Positions 49,401 to 63,400 of a stretch of 64,000 nt of DNA are shown piece after piece. How positions within the stretch are numbered: position 1 is the stretch's first letter; the number at the start of each line of letters is the position of its first letter. Under the pieces are notes generated by a model. That model had not been told where the DNA came from. It did not search any database and was given only the letters and a program-made list of their open reading frames with translations. The position numbers were made by a program, and so were the translations under genes. Source of the stretch: Ophiosphaerella korrae (Eukaryota > Ascomycota > Dothideomycetes > Pleosporales > Phaeosphaeriaceae); contig JALNQF010000147.1 in assembly GCA_028456385.1 (NCBI GenBank), forward strand, positions 47,820 through 111,819, written 5' to 3'.

Positions 49401-52184
49401 AAAGATTAACTTAAAAAAGATTAAGTAAATTTAAAAATAGCTAATACTATAAAACTTATAAAAGGTTTAGAAGTTTTATAAGCTAGTAAACTTTTATAAA
49501 ATATTAATTATAAAATAGTCTAAGTATATAAAGCTATAAACTAAACTTAAAAAAAAATACTATTTAAATAGGCTTAAGAATATAGTAAAGTATTTAATTA
49601 GACTAAATAAAAGTTTATAGAAAATCTAGTTATTAGAATATATAACCTAGATCTACTAGCTATAGTAAAAATAAACTAATTTAATTTAGTCTATAGGATA
49701 GTACTAATATACTAGGACTAGGATATAAAATAAATATACTTAAATACTTTTTTTAGAAAATAAAGCTAGTAGAGCTTAACTACTTAATTTATAATAAAGA
49801 AATATTAGAAATCTATAAAGTATTTAAATAATAGATAGTATATTTATAAGAAGCTAAATACTAAATAAAGGTCTATACTAAATATAAAAATATTATAGAA
49901 TTTATAATAAATAAAAACTAATTATAATATTATATAAGATTATAAAAATACTTATTAATATTTAACTTTAAAGTTATATATATAAAAGTAAAAAATAACT
50001 AGTTTATATATAATCTATATAGAAGAGTAAACTTATAAAATTAAAAAAAGATATATAGTTTTAAATAAATCTAAAATAGCTATAATACTTAAGAGAATAA
50101 GTAGTAAGTTTAATAAATAAGTTAAAGAGAAAATAGTAAAAGTTTGTAAAAAATAAAAAAGTTAGAAAACTAAGATAGACTAGTAAAAGCTTATAAAAGA
50201 ATATATATCTTAAGTAAGATAAAAAAAGAGTTTATATAATAATTCTATAAACTACTAGTATATAGATACTAGAAAATTAAAAAAATACTAGATAGGCTTT
50301 TATAAGATTACTATATACTAAAAGTAAAATAACTAGTAATAAAAGTATTATAAAATAATAAAAATAGATATATACTATATAAAATACTATAACTAGTTAA
50401 AGTATAAAAGTACTTCTAAAGAGTTATTCTAATAGACTTTATTATAAAGTTACTTAAGTTAAAAGATATAATATTAAGAGTTAAGTTTAATAGAATTCTA
50501 ATAATAGTTAATAAAATTATAAAGTACTTATACTTTAGACTATATAAAGAAAAAAGTAAGATAGAAGTTACTATATATTAGGTTCTAGAGACTATAGTTA
50601 GCTAGTATAGTATTCTAGATAAAATTATTATAGATAAGTATATAAGATTTATATTAAAACTTTAGATAATAATAGTAGTAGAATTAGAAATTATATATTA
50701 GATATTAATAGTATACTATCTATAAATTAATAAGTACTTAGAATAAATAAATTAGATAGTAAAATAGTACTTAAGATACACTTTTAATTATAACTAGAAC
50801 TACTAGGTATAGCTACTACGTATAGTATAGCTAGTATATAATAGCGTAAAGAATATATTAATAAAAAGATTTTTTTTTATAAACTATAGACTTAACTATA
50901 ATATATATAAAACTCTAAGTAATATAAGTTCTTAGACTTTATAAAAATAAAACTTTATAAATAGAATAAAAGAAATATATAATTAACTAAGATAAAATTC
51001 TAAATTTTTATAAAATTATATAGTAAAGTATTATAAAAAAAATAGAGAAAAGAACTTTAATTTAAAGAAAGAGAAAAAGTATAGTTAGTTTAAAGAAATA
51101 CTAAAAGTAAATAATTTAGTTTAAAACTAGATTATATAAAGATTAAACTATAAATAATTAAAAAGAAAGTTATATAAGTTTTATTTAAACTAAGACTACT
51201 AGATAAAATAAAGATATATCTAACCTTCTATATAGTATTACTAGAGAAAGTACTATAAGAAGTAGACTTACTTATATATAAAGTAAATATATATAAAGAA
51301 TAAAAATAATAAAAAGTAAAAGAAATTTTATAATATTAGTTCTATAATAGAAGAAACTACTACTTAGTAAAATAGATAAGTATAAATAAAAAAAATAACT
51401 ATAGAAAGATATATAGAAATAAAAAAATAACCTTAACTACTTTAAGAAATTAGAAGACTTCTAAAGTTAAAATCCTTTAAACTACTTAGTAGTAAACTAA
51501 AAGAGCTTACGTTACTAATAATAGGCTAAGAGGTATTAGATACTCTTAATATAATAGGAGCTAGAGTAGCTACTACTATATCCTTAAAGTCTAGCTTAGG
51601 TTCTAAGAGAGTAGACTATTTAATAGATATTTTATTATTTAAGGCTTTTATCTTCTAATAATAAGCTAAATAGGCTAAATTATTAGATAGCAATATCTAA
51701 TTTTTAAAAAGTTAAGCTTAATATTCTTCTAGTATATAATAAAAAGTTTCTTATAGCTTTTTATACTCTTTATCTTTTATAATCTATAATAATAGTTTTT
51801 CTTTAGTATAGTTAATAGCTCTCTCTATTATAAATATATATAGATATATATATAAGTATTCTTAACTTATTCTTTACTATAGAAATACTAGATAAGTTAT
51901 AAGAAATATAAGTATAAGTATAAATATTTACTTTTTAAACTTTACTATATTTTAAAGAAAAATAAACTAATAGAAAGTTTAGAGATTTATATTAATAATA
52001 AAAAAATATTAAATTACTATAGTATAATATATAATTAGCTAAAGTATAATAAAAATAAGTTAATAGAATAAGTATAAAAGAAAGTAAAGAACTTTATATT
52101 AATATAGAAATAAGATTAATAACTTTAGCTCTAAGATAAAGAAATAAAAACTTACTTAAAAAAAAGAATAGTATTATAGATATA
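46461..52184 (+). mobile_element. G: 5'-truncated B-like retrotransposon fragment
   Basis: It starts mid-gag and runs through zinc knuckles (about 46870-46985), RT (about 48840-49300; DFKKINIIINRN, LDNILIYL), RNase H, integrase and chromodomain. An A-rich tract ends at 52171, followed by the first 13 bases of the 3' LTR (TATTATAGATATA), cut by a DNA transposon. It holds a solo R1 LTR at 47115-47368. Among the most strongly RIP-mutated parts of the window. Confidence 0.82.
47115..47368 (+). repeat. R1 solo LTR in the gag region of G
   Basis: 254 bp, TATAAGGTAG to CTCCCTTATA. This is TGTAAGG...CCTTACA with RIP changes, so it has LTR-type ends. It is flanked by AATAC on both sides (47110-47114 and 47369-47373). 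B, C and H lack it at this position. It contains a hairpin around CTAGGTATATATACCTAG and several ATTAGTAAGTTTA repeats. No full-length parent is visible in the window. Confidence 0.8.
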
Positions 52185-53492
52185 ACGTAGTTTATAAGTA
52201 AGCTATACTTATAAGTAAGTTATACCTAATACTAACTTTATTTACTTCTTTATACGTATAACTTAATAATATAGTAGAGTAGTATAAATATATTAATATA
52301 TTAAACTAAGTAGTATCTACTATATTATTTTATATATATATAAGTTATACCTAGTCTCTCTATACCTTTTATAGTATACGTAAGCCTAGTAACTTAAGCT
52401 TAATTTCTCTTTATCTTAATACTATTTATTAACTTAATACTATATAGCTTTTCTTTTAGTAAGTATATTTTCTTTTTATCTCTTTATAACTATTTACTTC
52501 TAAATCTACTTCTTTTTTTATAGTTTATACTTACTAGCTACTTTATTAGCTTTCTTAAGACTAAAAATCTAATTATATATTAACTTAGCTTCTAGTACTA
52601 TTTTATAAGCTCTTTTTTTAAGTTAATTAATTATATTAGTAATTTATACTAGTAATAAGCTTTTATACTAGTATATATACTTATATATAAGTATTAGCTA
52701 AGCTTTTAGCTTATATATATTACTTAGTATATAAAGTACCTAGAGTACTTCTTATAGAGTAGCTAGAGTAAGTATATAGAACTAAATATTATACCTTAAA
52801 ATAACTACTTCTAGCTAAAGTAAAATAAAGCTAGTAGCTTAAAAAGCTATATAAATATTTACTTTTATAAAGGCTTAGTTAAAAGCTATATAAAAAGCTA
52901 GTAGGAATTTAAGTTTAGTAATATAATTAATATAGTTCTAAATAAAGCTTTTAACTTAGTAGCTATACGCCTTCTTTAATAGAAAGAAGTAGCTAATATT
53001 AAAAAGCTAAAGTACGTAAGATAAGTAAGCTAGTATACTAAGTATATAGATATTATTCTCTTTATAGAACTTATTAAACTTAAAAGAGTAGTAGCTTTTA
53101 TAACTATTAAGTATAAGTAACTAATATATACTAACTACTTATCTCTTTATATACTTATTAAAGTACTTAAGCTAGTTAATAGCTAACTTATCTATTATCT
53201 AGCTATTATTACTAATTATAATACTTTAGTCTTATAGGATATAGTTTTTATTATACTAAGTAAAGAGGTAGTATTTACTAGTAAAGATAAAGAATAGTAA
53301 AACTACCTATCTAGTAATATTAATTGTAGTAATTACTAAGCTATCTAGCTTTTAGCTTACTTTTTTTCTTTAACTTTATTATAATAAGCTAAGTTATAAT
53401 CTTACTTATTATAAAGCTACCTTTACGCTAAGTAAGTAGCTTATTAGCTATTTTATATATAGTAGCTAGAGTTAAAGTAAAACTATAAGAAT
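52185..53492. mobile_element. DNA transposon fragment sharing the MITE terminal repeat
   Basis: It starts ACGTAGTTTATAAGTAAGCTATA after a TA, the same terminal repeat as the MITE at 31015, with two 17-bp units. About 1.3 kb follow before H interrupts it; the right terminal repeat is not in the window. The size suggests a once transposase-bearing Tc1/mariner (possibly pogo-like) element. I could not recognise transposase motifs in the RIP-mutated sequence, so the superfamily rests on the TA target and shared ends. Confidence 0.65.
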
Positions 53493-56400
53493 TGTTACTA
53501 GTATACTAGGGTTAACCTTCTAGTAACCTAAAAGGTATTAGTAGATTAGGAAGTAATAATAAAAGCTTATATTATAATCTATAATACGCTATAAATAATA
53601 GGAGATATTTAATAACTATCTAAATATTATTACTTATAGTTAATAATTAAATTACTAATACTATCTTAATAATACGTATTACTACTAACTATATACCTAG
53701 GCTTCTTAGCTAGCTTTATACTTCGTATTTACTAAGATTGTAAATTATAAATTTATTACGTACTTAGCTTTATACTTTATATTTACTAAGATTATAAATT
53801 AAGAATTTAATATATATCTCTATTATAGTTAGTCTCTTAGTCTAATTTATTATCTTATAGATTATATATACTATTATTATCTATAGTAGAGCTAATTAGT
53901 TTAAACTAGTTTTCTCTTATTACTACTATAATACTATTTTCTTCTCTAAGTAAGTTTTTATTTCTCTACTTTAGGCTTAAAGTTATTAGTCTAGTCTCTT
54001 TATTTATTTTTAACTCTTTATTATTCTTTATATCTTTATATTCTAACTATAATAAACTTTTTTTTATTACTTATATTACTTATAATAGAGTTAAAATATT
54101 TTCTTACGCCTATTATACTTAATTAAAGCTTACTTATCTTATATCCTTAAAAGATAGTAAATACTATTATAAGTATATCCTAGCTAATATTTAGTATAAG
54201 TATATACTATCTAGTATCTCTCTTATAGAGTATAAGTACTTAATTTCTATATAGTTTCTTCTTACTAAGTTATATAAGGCGAGCTATTAACTAAGCTTAA
54301 GAGATACTATTATTATAGCTTACTAAAGCTAAGGCTAAGTATAAGCTAACTCTTTATAAGCTAGTAAATCTTTATTCTTATATTAAGTATTTTTATAAGA
54401 TAAAAGCTTATAATAATACTAAATTATCTAAATAGTCTTATACTTTAAAGGCTAAGATAGACCTTAAAGATATAGTTTAGGCTATTCTAGCTCCTATTAC
54501 GTTAGACGTTCTTAACGCCTCTCTATTTAGCGCTAGTACTACTAATTTTCTTAGTTTACTATAAAGTAGTCTAGAAGGTTTTAACTTTAGAAGTCTTTTA
54601 GTTTTTAGAGTAGTTAAGATTATCTTTTAGTTCTTATATTTCTTCTTATAGTTATTCTTTTTTATTTATACTTATCTATTTTACTAAATAGTAGTTCCTA
54701 CTATTATAGAACTAGTATACTAAAATCTTATTAACTTTTTATTCTTTTTATTCTCTATATATATCTACTTTGTATACTAGTAGTTTTACTTCTTATAGTA
54801 CTTATTCTAGTAGAGCTATATAGAATATTAGGTATATCTTTATTTTACTTAGTAGTTTTAGTCTAAATATAACTAGTATAACTTTCTTTTTAATCTTATA
54901 TAGTCTTATCTTAATATAGTCTAGTTTTAAACTTAGTTATTTACTTTTAATATTCTTTTATACTAACTATATTTTTTCTCTTTCTCTAAATTAAAGTTTT
55001 TATTTATACTTTCTATTATAAAACTTTACTATTTAGTTATATAGTAATTCTATATCTTATCTTAATTAATTATATATTTCTTTTATTTTATTTATAAAGT
55101 TTTCTCTTTATAAAGTCTAAGATTTTATATTTCTTAGTATTTAATATATATTAGGTTTAAGTCTATAGTTTATAAAGAAGAGTAATACTTTTATTACTAT
55201 ATTCTTTACGCTATTATATACTAACTATACTATAGGTAATAGCTATACCTAATTATTCTAGTTATAGTTAAAATAGTATCTTAGATAATATTCTACTATC
55301 TAATTTATTTATTCTAATTATCTATCTATTTATATATAATATACTATTAATATAGCGTGTTATATTCCTAATTACGCTATTATTATTTTTTATAGTTTTA
55401 ATATAAATTATATATTTCTACTTATAATAATCTTGTCTAGTATACTATATTAGCTTATTATAGTTTTTAGAACTTAATATATAGTAGCTTCTATCTTACT
55501 TTTCTCTTTATATAGTATAAAGTATATATACTTTATAAGTTTATCTACTATTATTAGAATTCTATTATACTTAACTTCTAATATTAGGTCCTTTAACTTA
55601 AGTAGCTTTATAATAAAATCTATTATTATTATTCTTTAGAGTTACTCTAGTATTATAACTAGTTATAGTATTTTATATAGTACGTATCTATTATACTTAT
55701 TTCTATAATATTCTATAAAATCTTAGAGTACTTCTTTTACTAGTTACTTTACTCTTAGGATATAATAATCTCTTAGGAGTCTATTTAGTATTTTTTTAAT
55801 TTACTAGTATCTATATACTAGTAACTTATAAAATTATTATATAAATTCTCTCTAGAGTTTTCCTAGAATATATATTCTTCTATAAGCTTATATAAATCCT
55901 TCTTAGATTTCTAGCTTCTTTATTTCTTTAGATACTTCTTTTATTATTTTCTAAATCTATTTATCTAGCTTACTACTTATTCTTTTAAGTATAGTAGCTA
56001 TTTTAAGTATATTTAGGACTAGATATCCTTTTTTATTCTTAATTAGAACTATACTAGTAGTACTTACTTCTTTTTATAAGTCTAGTCTTCTACTAAGAGT
56101 ATTTATAAACTAATTATCTTTCTCTTTTATATATATAATTTCTAAGTTAAATATTAATAAGAATTCTTACTATTTTATATATTATTATAATAGTTCCTTA
56201 TTTAATATAAATCTTATAAGATTCTTATAGTCTATATAAACCTTTATTTAATACTTTACTCTCTATAAGTATACTCTCTATTATTTAAATACTTTATATA
56301 TTACTAGTATTTCCTTATTATAGATTAAGTAGTTAAGCTTTACTAGCTTTATTTTCTTAGAGAAGTATTTAACTAAGTATTCTTATTTAGTCCTTAGATC

Positions 56401-59400
56401 TTCTTGTATTAGTACTATTCTGTAGACTAAGTTAGATATATCTATTTTTACTATTACTAGTAGGTCTAGGTTATATATTCTAATAACTAGGTTTTCTATA
56501 AACTTTCTTTTAATTTTATTAAATACTTCCTTGTATTCTTTTATCTATTTAAATAGCGTGTCTTTTTTTATAAGTCTTGTTATTAGTTCTATATCTTTAG
56601 ACTATCTTACTATTAACTTTCTATAAAAGTTAGCTAACCTATAAAATTATTATACTTCTTTTAGGTTTCTTAGTATTAGCTATTTATTAGTTATTTTAAT
56701 CTTTTTAAAGTTAATCTTAATTTTTCCTAGTTCTATAATAAATATAAGGAAATCTATTTCTTTTATATAGAATTTATATTTCTTTATTTTAAAGAATAGT
56801 TTACTATCTACTAGCTTTTCTAGTACCTTATATATATATTATACGTATTCTTCTTCTATTTCTAAGAATATAAGAATATCGTCTAGGTATATAAATATAA
56901 ATACATCTAAGTACTCTCTTAGTACTATATTAATTCTTTCTTAAAATACTACTTTTGCGTTTATTAAGCTAAATAGTATAACTAAGTATTTATATAATCT
57001 TTATTATATTCTAAATACTATTTTCTACTTATTACTTTTCTTAATTCTAATCTAGTAGTAGGCGTTCTAGATATCTAATTTTATAAAGATTCTTACTCTT
57101 TATAGCTTATCTTATATTTTATCTATTTATAGTAATAGATATTAGTTTTTATTTATAATTACGTTAGTTTTTCTAAAATCTATATAAAGTCTTTTATTAT
57201 TTATCTCTTTTTTATTTATAAAGATAAGTCTATATACTACTAAGGATTTAGATTCTTATATCTATCTTTTTTGTAATACTTTTTTAATAAACGCTTATTC
57301 TATTTTAGATTCTTCTTCTATCTTTCTATAAACTAGGCTCTATTTTACGTCTTTACTTTTTTCTAGTTCTATTACTAAGTCTTATAGTTAGTATTCTAGA
57401 AAGTAGTTTTCTAGCTCTATAAGCTACTTTTCCTATTTCTTGTATTCTTTAGGGAATTCTCCTCTATAGGTATTTATATTAGCTTTTTACGTATCTATTT
57501 TATAGTAGTTAATTTCTCTTATTTTCTAATTAATATATAAGTTAGTTATTTATAACTATAGTATTCCTAGTATTATATTTTATTTGTTATTAATTGTTAT
57601 TATATCTATAACTATATTTTTAATATTTATTTCTTTTAGTTCTAGTATAGAGAAAACTATCTTAAACCTAATAAGTTCTTAGAATAGTTTTCCTTTAATT
57701 ATACTTAGTTATTAAAAGTATTTCTTTATTATATACTTTATTCCTTATATTTCTATAAACTTCTTTAATATAAAGTTCTTTATAGCTCTACTATTAATTA
57801 TTAATTATACTTTCTTTTTTTAGTAAGTACTTATTTTTATAATATATAGGCCTCTTATACCTTTTAGCTTTTCTTACTTAAGTAGTTTTATAAATTATCT
57901 ATTTCTTTAAAGCTATAGCTTTACTTTAAGTTTATATTCTTTGTATTTATACTATAGTCTTCTTTAGACGTATTTTTTAGATAGTTTAGATCTAGGCTTT
58001 ACTACTACGTATCTATCTTCTAAGATTATTTCCTATACTTAGATATCTTCTACTAGGATTACTCTTATATAATTATAGCCTCTTCTTCTTATAAGCTATA
58101 TATTATTATTTACTTTAGGGTTTCTATACGTAATATAATTTTTATCTAGGTATAATATCTATAATACTTTAAATTATACTAGGTGTATTAGGTCTATTAT
58201 TTTATTATTCTCTTCTTAGTATTTATCTTTTTTAAGTATATCTATTATTAGAATATAGTATACTACTAGTACTCTTAGTATATAGGCTTTATTAATCTAT
58301 TACGTTTTTTTTATAAAGTATTACTATTCTCTTTATATAAGTATTCTCTCTACTATAACTATATATTACTTTATCTATTCTTAGAATAGTATAAACTTTA
58401 TTTCTTTAGGATTATATTCTTTCTAGTCTTTATATACTTCTTCTATACTTATAACTATTAAGTATATTTAGATAAATCTCTATTCTTTATTTTATTCTTC
58501 TATAGCTATAGTTATATAGCTATTATAGCTATATATCTAGCTAGGTATACTTTATACTTCTTATATTAACTTATCTCTTACTTCTTTATAGTTTTTTAGA
58601 GGAAGTTATAGTAGTCTCTTTATCTAGTACTAGTTCTTTAGTATAAATTAATAGAATCTTAGATTCTTTCTCTTCTAAGTCTTCTATTAGTAGGTCTATT
58701 ATATACGCTATTTCTTCTAGCTATACTTTTATTCTCTCTTTTATTACTACTACTCTATTTTTCTATTATAAGAAATATCTTACTCTTTACTTACTAAAAA
58801 GATATATATAGTAGTTGTCTTTATAATAAAAGGTCTAGTAAAGTATTATATATTATAATTCTTTACTCTTAGCTACTTTTTTTTAAAGTTTAGCTTATAC
58901 TTATTATACTTCTTTCTTCTTTTTAGTTATTTTTAACTATATTTTCTTATCTTTCTTATAGTCTTTACTTCTATAGTCTTTTATAAAGTGTCCTAGTTTT
59001 CTATATTTATAATATACTATATCTTTTTTCTTCTATAATTAGTAGTCTTTTACGTAGTAGCTTTTCTTACTATAGTTAAAGTACGTAAAGTCTTTATTCT
59101 TTTTCCTCTTTCTATCTTTCTTTGCGTTAAAGATTATAGGGTCTCTAGTATTCTAGTTTCTAGATTAGTTACTATATTTATTCTTTATCTATTCTTAGAG
59201 ATTATTATTAATTTATATTACTTATTATTTTAAAGTTTCTAGTATCCTAGGTTTTTCTATATAAATTATTTTATATTAGATTTTCTTATTTAGTCTTTAT
59301 TTAAATTGTAATATTAGGGCTAATTTATTCTATTCTATATTTTAACTTAGTTATTTAAATTATAATATATATTTAGGAATACTCTTACTTTATATAAGCC

Positions 59401-60404
59401 TCTTACGTTTCTCTTTAGCTTATTAAGTAATATCTATATCTCTAAATACTACTCTTATTTATTTAGTAAAGTATTTATAACTTCTAAAAATAGCTCTAGT
59501 ATTATCTTTTTAGGTTATTAAAGAATATATTATATAGTCTATCTAGTAAGGTTTATACTATCTTATTACGTCTTCTTTAAAGTATAATCTAATATATATT
59601 ACTTTCTTTTCTTCTATATTAAAGTATAGTACTTATATATCTATTTAGAGTTATGCTAATACTATAAAGGGTTTTAATTTCTCCCTTATTTTATTAAACT
59701 TCTTAAAAATAAGTATCTTAAGTAGTTTCTTTATTGCGCTTATCTCTAGTCTTTATATAATTAGTTCTATCTAGTTCTATCTAGTTCTATCCTTTAATAA
59801 TAGCTTTAATTTATACTTTATTTTACTTAGAGTAGTCTTATAGTTTTTATTCTACGTTTCTAAAGCTTTAATTACTATTTTTATATTTTTTTTATTATTA
59901 ATTAGTTTATTTATACGTTCCTTAATTATTTCTTATATAGTACTATCTAACTTATAACTACTCTTAGGAGCTTTACTTATTAAACTTTCTACTATTATAT
60001 TAGCTAGACTATACACTACTTATACTTTACTTCTTATAATAACTAAATTAGTAAGGTATTACTAGTATACTAGGGTTAACCTTCTTATAACCTAAAAAGT
60101 ATTAGTAGATTAAGACGTAATAATAAAAGCTTATATTATAATCTATAATATACTATAAATAATAAGAGATATTTTATAACTATATAAATATTATCGCTTA
60201 TAGTTAATAATTAAATTACTAATACTATCTTAATAATATATATTACTACTAACTTTATACTTAGTCTACTTAGCTAGCTTTATAATTTATATTTACTAAG
60301 ATTATAAATTATAAATTTGTTTCGTATCTCTATTATAGTTAGTCTCTTAGTTTAATTTATTATCTTATAAATTATATATATTATTATTATCTATAGTAAA
60401 GCTA
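53493..60404 (-). mobile_element. H: B-like chromodomain retrotransposon, right LTR cut by A3
   Basis: 3' LTR at 53493-53933 (441 bp, TGTTACTAG to CTATAATA), interior 53934-60056. The 5' LTR starts at 60057 and is interrupted after 348 bp by A3. In element order from the right: gag with knuckles (about 58970-59090), RT with intact YLDD (complement at 56878-56889), RNase H, integrase, and chromodomain (about 54640-54720). An antisense charged frame lies at about 54320-54600 on the + strand. The LTR differs strongly from B's in its middle part, so it is a separate subfamily. The left flank is AGAAT (53488-53492). Confidence 0.87.
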
Positions 60405-63400
60405 TATTAAGACCTTAGAACTAGTAAAAGTAATAAAAGTAAGTAAGCTTCTATAAGATAAGTAAAGTTAATAAATAAGTTAGTTACTTAGCTTAATTAA
60501 TAGTTAGCTTTTATTAGAGTATTATAAGTTATATAAGTATTAATAGGTAGATAAAAATATAATTAAAGTATTAGTTATAATACTCTATTAAGATAAGAAG
60601 TAAAGAAGAGATTAAATATAATAGTCTATAAAGGTCTATTAGTGTTTCTATATACTTACTATTTAGTATTTATTTCTAAGTACTTACTCTAGAGCGTTTA
60701 CTCTAAAGTACTTATTCTAGAGTATTTACTCTAGAGTATTTACTCTAGAGTATTTACTACTAAATAGTTACGTATTCTACTACACTATATTACTTAGCCT
60801 AATCGCGTATAATATAATAGCTTACCTACTACTTAGTATTATAATACTATCTCCTTTTCTTACGCTAAGTCTATCTTTAGGCCTAGGCCTCTATTAGCTA
60901 AGTCTAGCTTATAAGTTATTTACTTTACTTTCTAGTTAAAAACTATCTTACTATAATATTACTTCTCTTATAGTCCTATAGACTTTATCTCTTATTAGAA
61001 ATTCTTACTATAAACTATATTTCTAAAATACTTTATCTATATTATTTTTTTTTAAGTATTCTTTATTTTATTATACTAGATTCTACTCTAAAGTATACTA
61101 AGTATACTTATATAAGGCGTCCCTATATTAGTATAACTTAGAAGTCTCTTAATTAAACTTATAAAAAGTTCTATAAAAAAGTTAATAATAATAAAAAACT
61201 TTTTTCTATTATTATTACTTATTTACTATATAATAAGAAAATATTAAAATCTACTAAAGAGTATACTCGCTATAAGGCCTTATACTTAGTATTAGAGTTA
61301 AAGTAAGAAGGTAATAAGGTCTTAGTATAAGTTCTTAACTATTCTACTACTACTATTAATATTACTTCTTCTCTTACTATCTAGTCTACTATTAGCTTAT
61401 TAGATAAATTTATTATAACTAAAGGTACTTTATAAGCTCTATATAGTTAGGTTTATTATAGAACTTTCTTTTACTAATATATCTATTATATCCTAGCTAT
61501 AGCTTTGTATATCCTATATATCCTAGTATATTATACTTACTTCTTACTTTCTTAAGTATCTACTAATAATTCTATAGATTAGCTTTAAGTTTCTATATAT
61601 TTTTACTTACTAAGTAGCTTTTCTATTTTACTAGCTACTTTTAGAAAAACTATATACTTTAGAAAGCGTTATATCTTATTTCTTAATATCCTTATAGGTT
61701 TTTAACTTTAAACTTATTATCCTCTTCTTTCTAATATTAGAATTGTCGCTATACTAGTATTTTTAGCTTAGCTAGTTCTAGTAGGCTTATATAGAACTTA
61801 GAGTATACTTTAGTATTTTTAAGTAGTTCTAGTATTTTTATTACTAGCCTATTATCTTCTTTAACTAAAAATAGTCTAACTTTAATATAATCTAGTCCTT
61901 TACTAGGTCGCTTTATTTATAGATTCTTTATATAAAGATATACTTTATCTCTTTCTTTTAGCTAAAGTACTATTTTTTATTTTTAATTAATATATAAAAT
62001 ACTTTATTTCTAAGCTTTTTCTAGTTTTTATTTTATTTTATTATAGAGTTCTTATATATCTTTAACTCTAACTAATACTACTTCTATCTTAGGTCCTAGT
62101 AGTATTCTCTTAAATAAATTAGAGTATATCTTATAGTTTATAAAATATAGTATTTTACTTATTACTTCTAAGTACTTGTTATTATATACTAATTATACTA
62201 TAGGTAATTGTAATACCTAATTATTCTACTTCTAATTACTATAAATCTTTAGGTATATCTTTAATATCTTATTAGTCTATTCTATCTATCTAACTATCTA
62301 TAGATAATAGGCTGTTAATAGCTTTTTTTTTATCTCTATTACTATAAGTAGTATTATCTAGTAATTAGATATAAAAAGCTTATTTTTATCGCTAATAATA
62401 CTCTTTAGTATCTTATATCTTTATATTAGTACTTTTAGTAGTACGTGTCCTAGCTAATCTACTATATAGTTACTTTAGAATTTCTCTATCTTAGCGTATT
62501 TTATAAATTAGTCTATAATTACTATTATTATATTATATCCTATTCCTATTACTAGGTCCTTTAATATTAGTAGTCTTGTAATAAAGTCTATTATAACGTC
62601 TATCTATAGTTTTTCTAGTATCTTAATTACTTATATTTCTCTATAAAGTATATATATCTTATACTTATTCTTTTAGTAATTTATATATTCTTTAATAAAC
62701 TACGTTACTTTCTCTTTTATCTTACTTAATCTATAGTTTTTCTATATTAGTTCTATAGTCTATATAATCTCTAGGTATCTATATACTAAGTTATTATAGT
62801 ATTATTATATAATTACTTCTTATAATTCTTCTAAAACTTTGTTTATAATCCTAACTAAGTTGTTAATTTCTTACTCTTTTACTAGTTGTATATTTAGTAC
62901 TAGGTATTCTTATCTATTATCTTAGAGTATAGCTTCTTCTACTACTTATTTCTTTCTTATAATATTGTATCTTTAGCTAAGTATATCTACTTAGCTATTT
63001 TCCTTACTTAGTATATACTAGATCTTAAATTTATACTATCCTAGTAGTTCTAACTATTATATCTACTTATTCTTTAACTTCTTACTTATTATAAAGTATA
63101 TTAAGTTTTTATAATCTATCTTAATAATTACTTTTATTATACTTTTAGTATATACTCTCTAATATTTAAGTATATTAACTATTACAAGTAGCTCTTTATT
63201 ATATATATTATATCTTTCTTTTTACTCTATAAACTTCTCTAAATAGTATATAATTAGATACTATTTCTCTTTATACTCTTGTAGCGCTATCGCTCTATAA
63301 GCTAAGTTAGATATATCTATCTTAATAACTAGAGTCTTATTACTATAAAATTACTTTAAAACTAGTAGTATAATATAAGCTTACTTAAGTTCTTTATAAG

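Noticed and set aside
52185..53492. Assigning a named transposase to the DNA transposon fragment
   Set aside because: No DDE, HTH or other transposase motif could be read with confidence on either strand.
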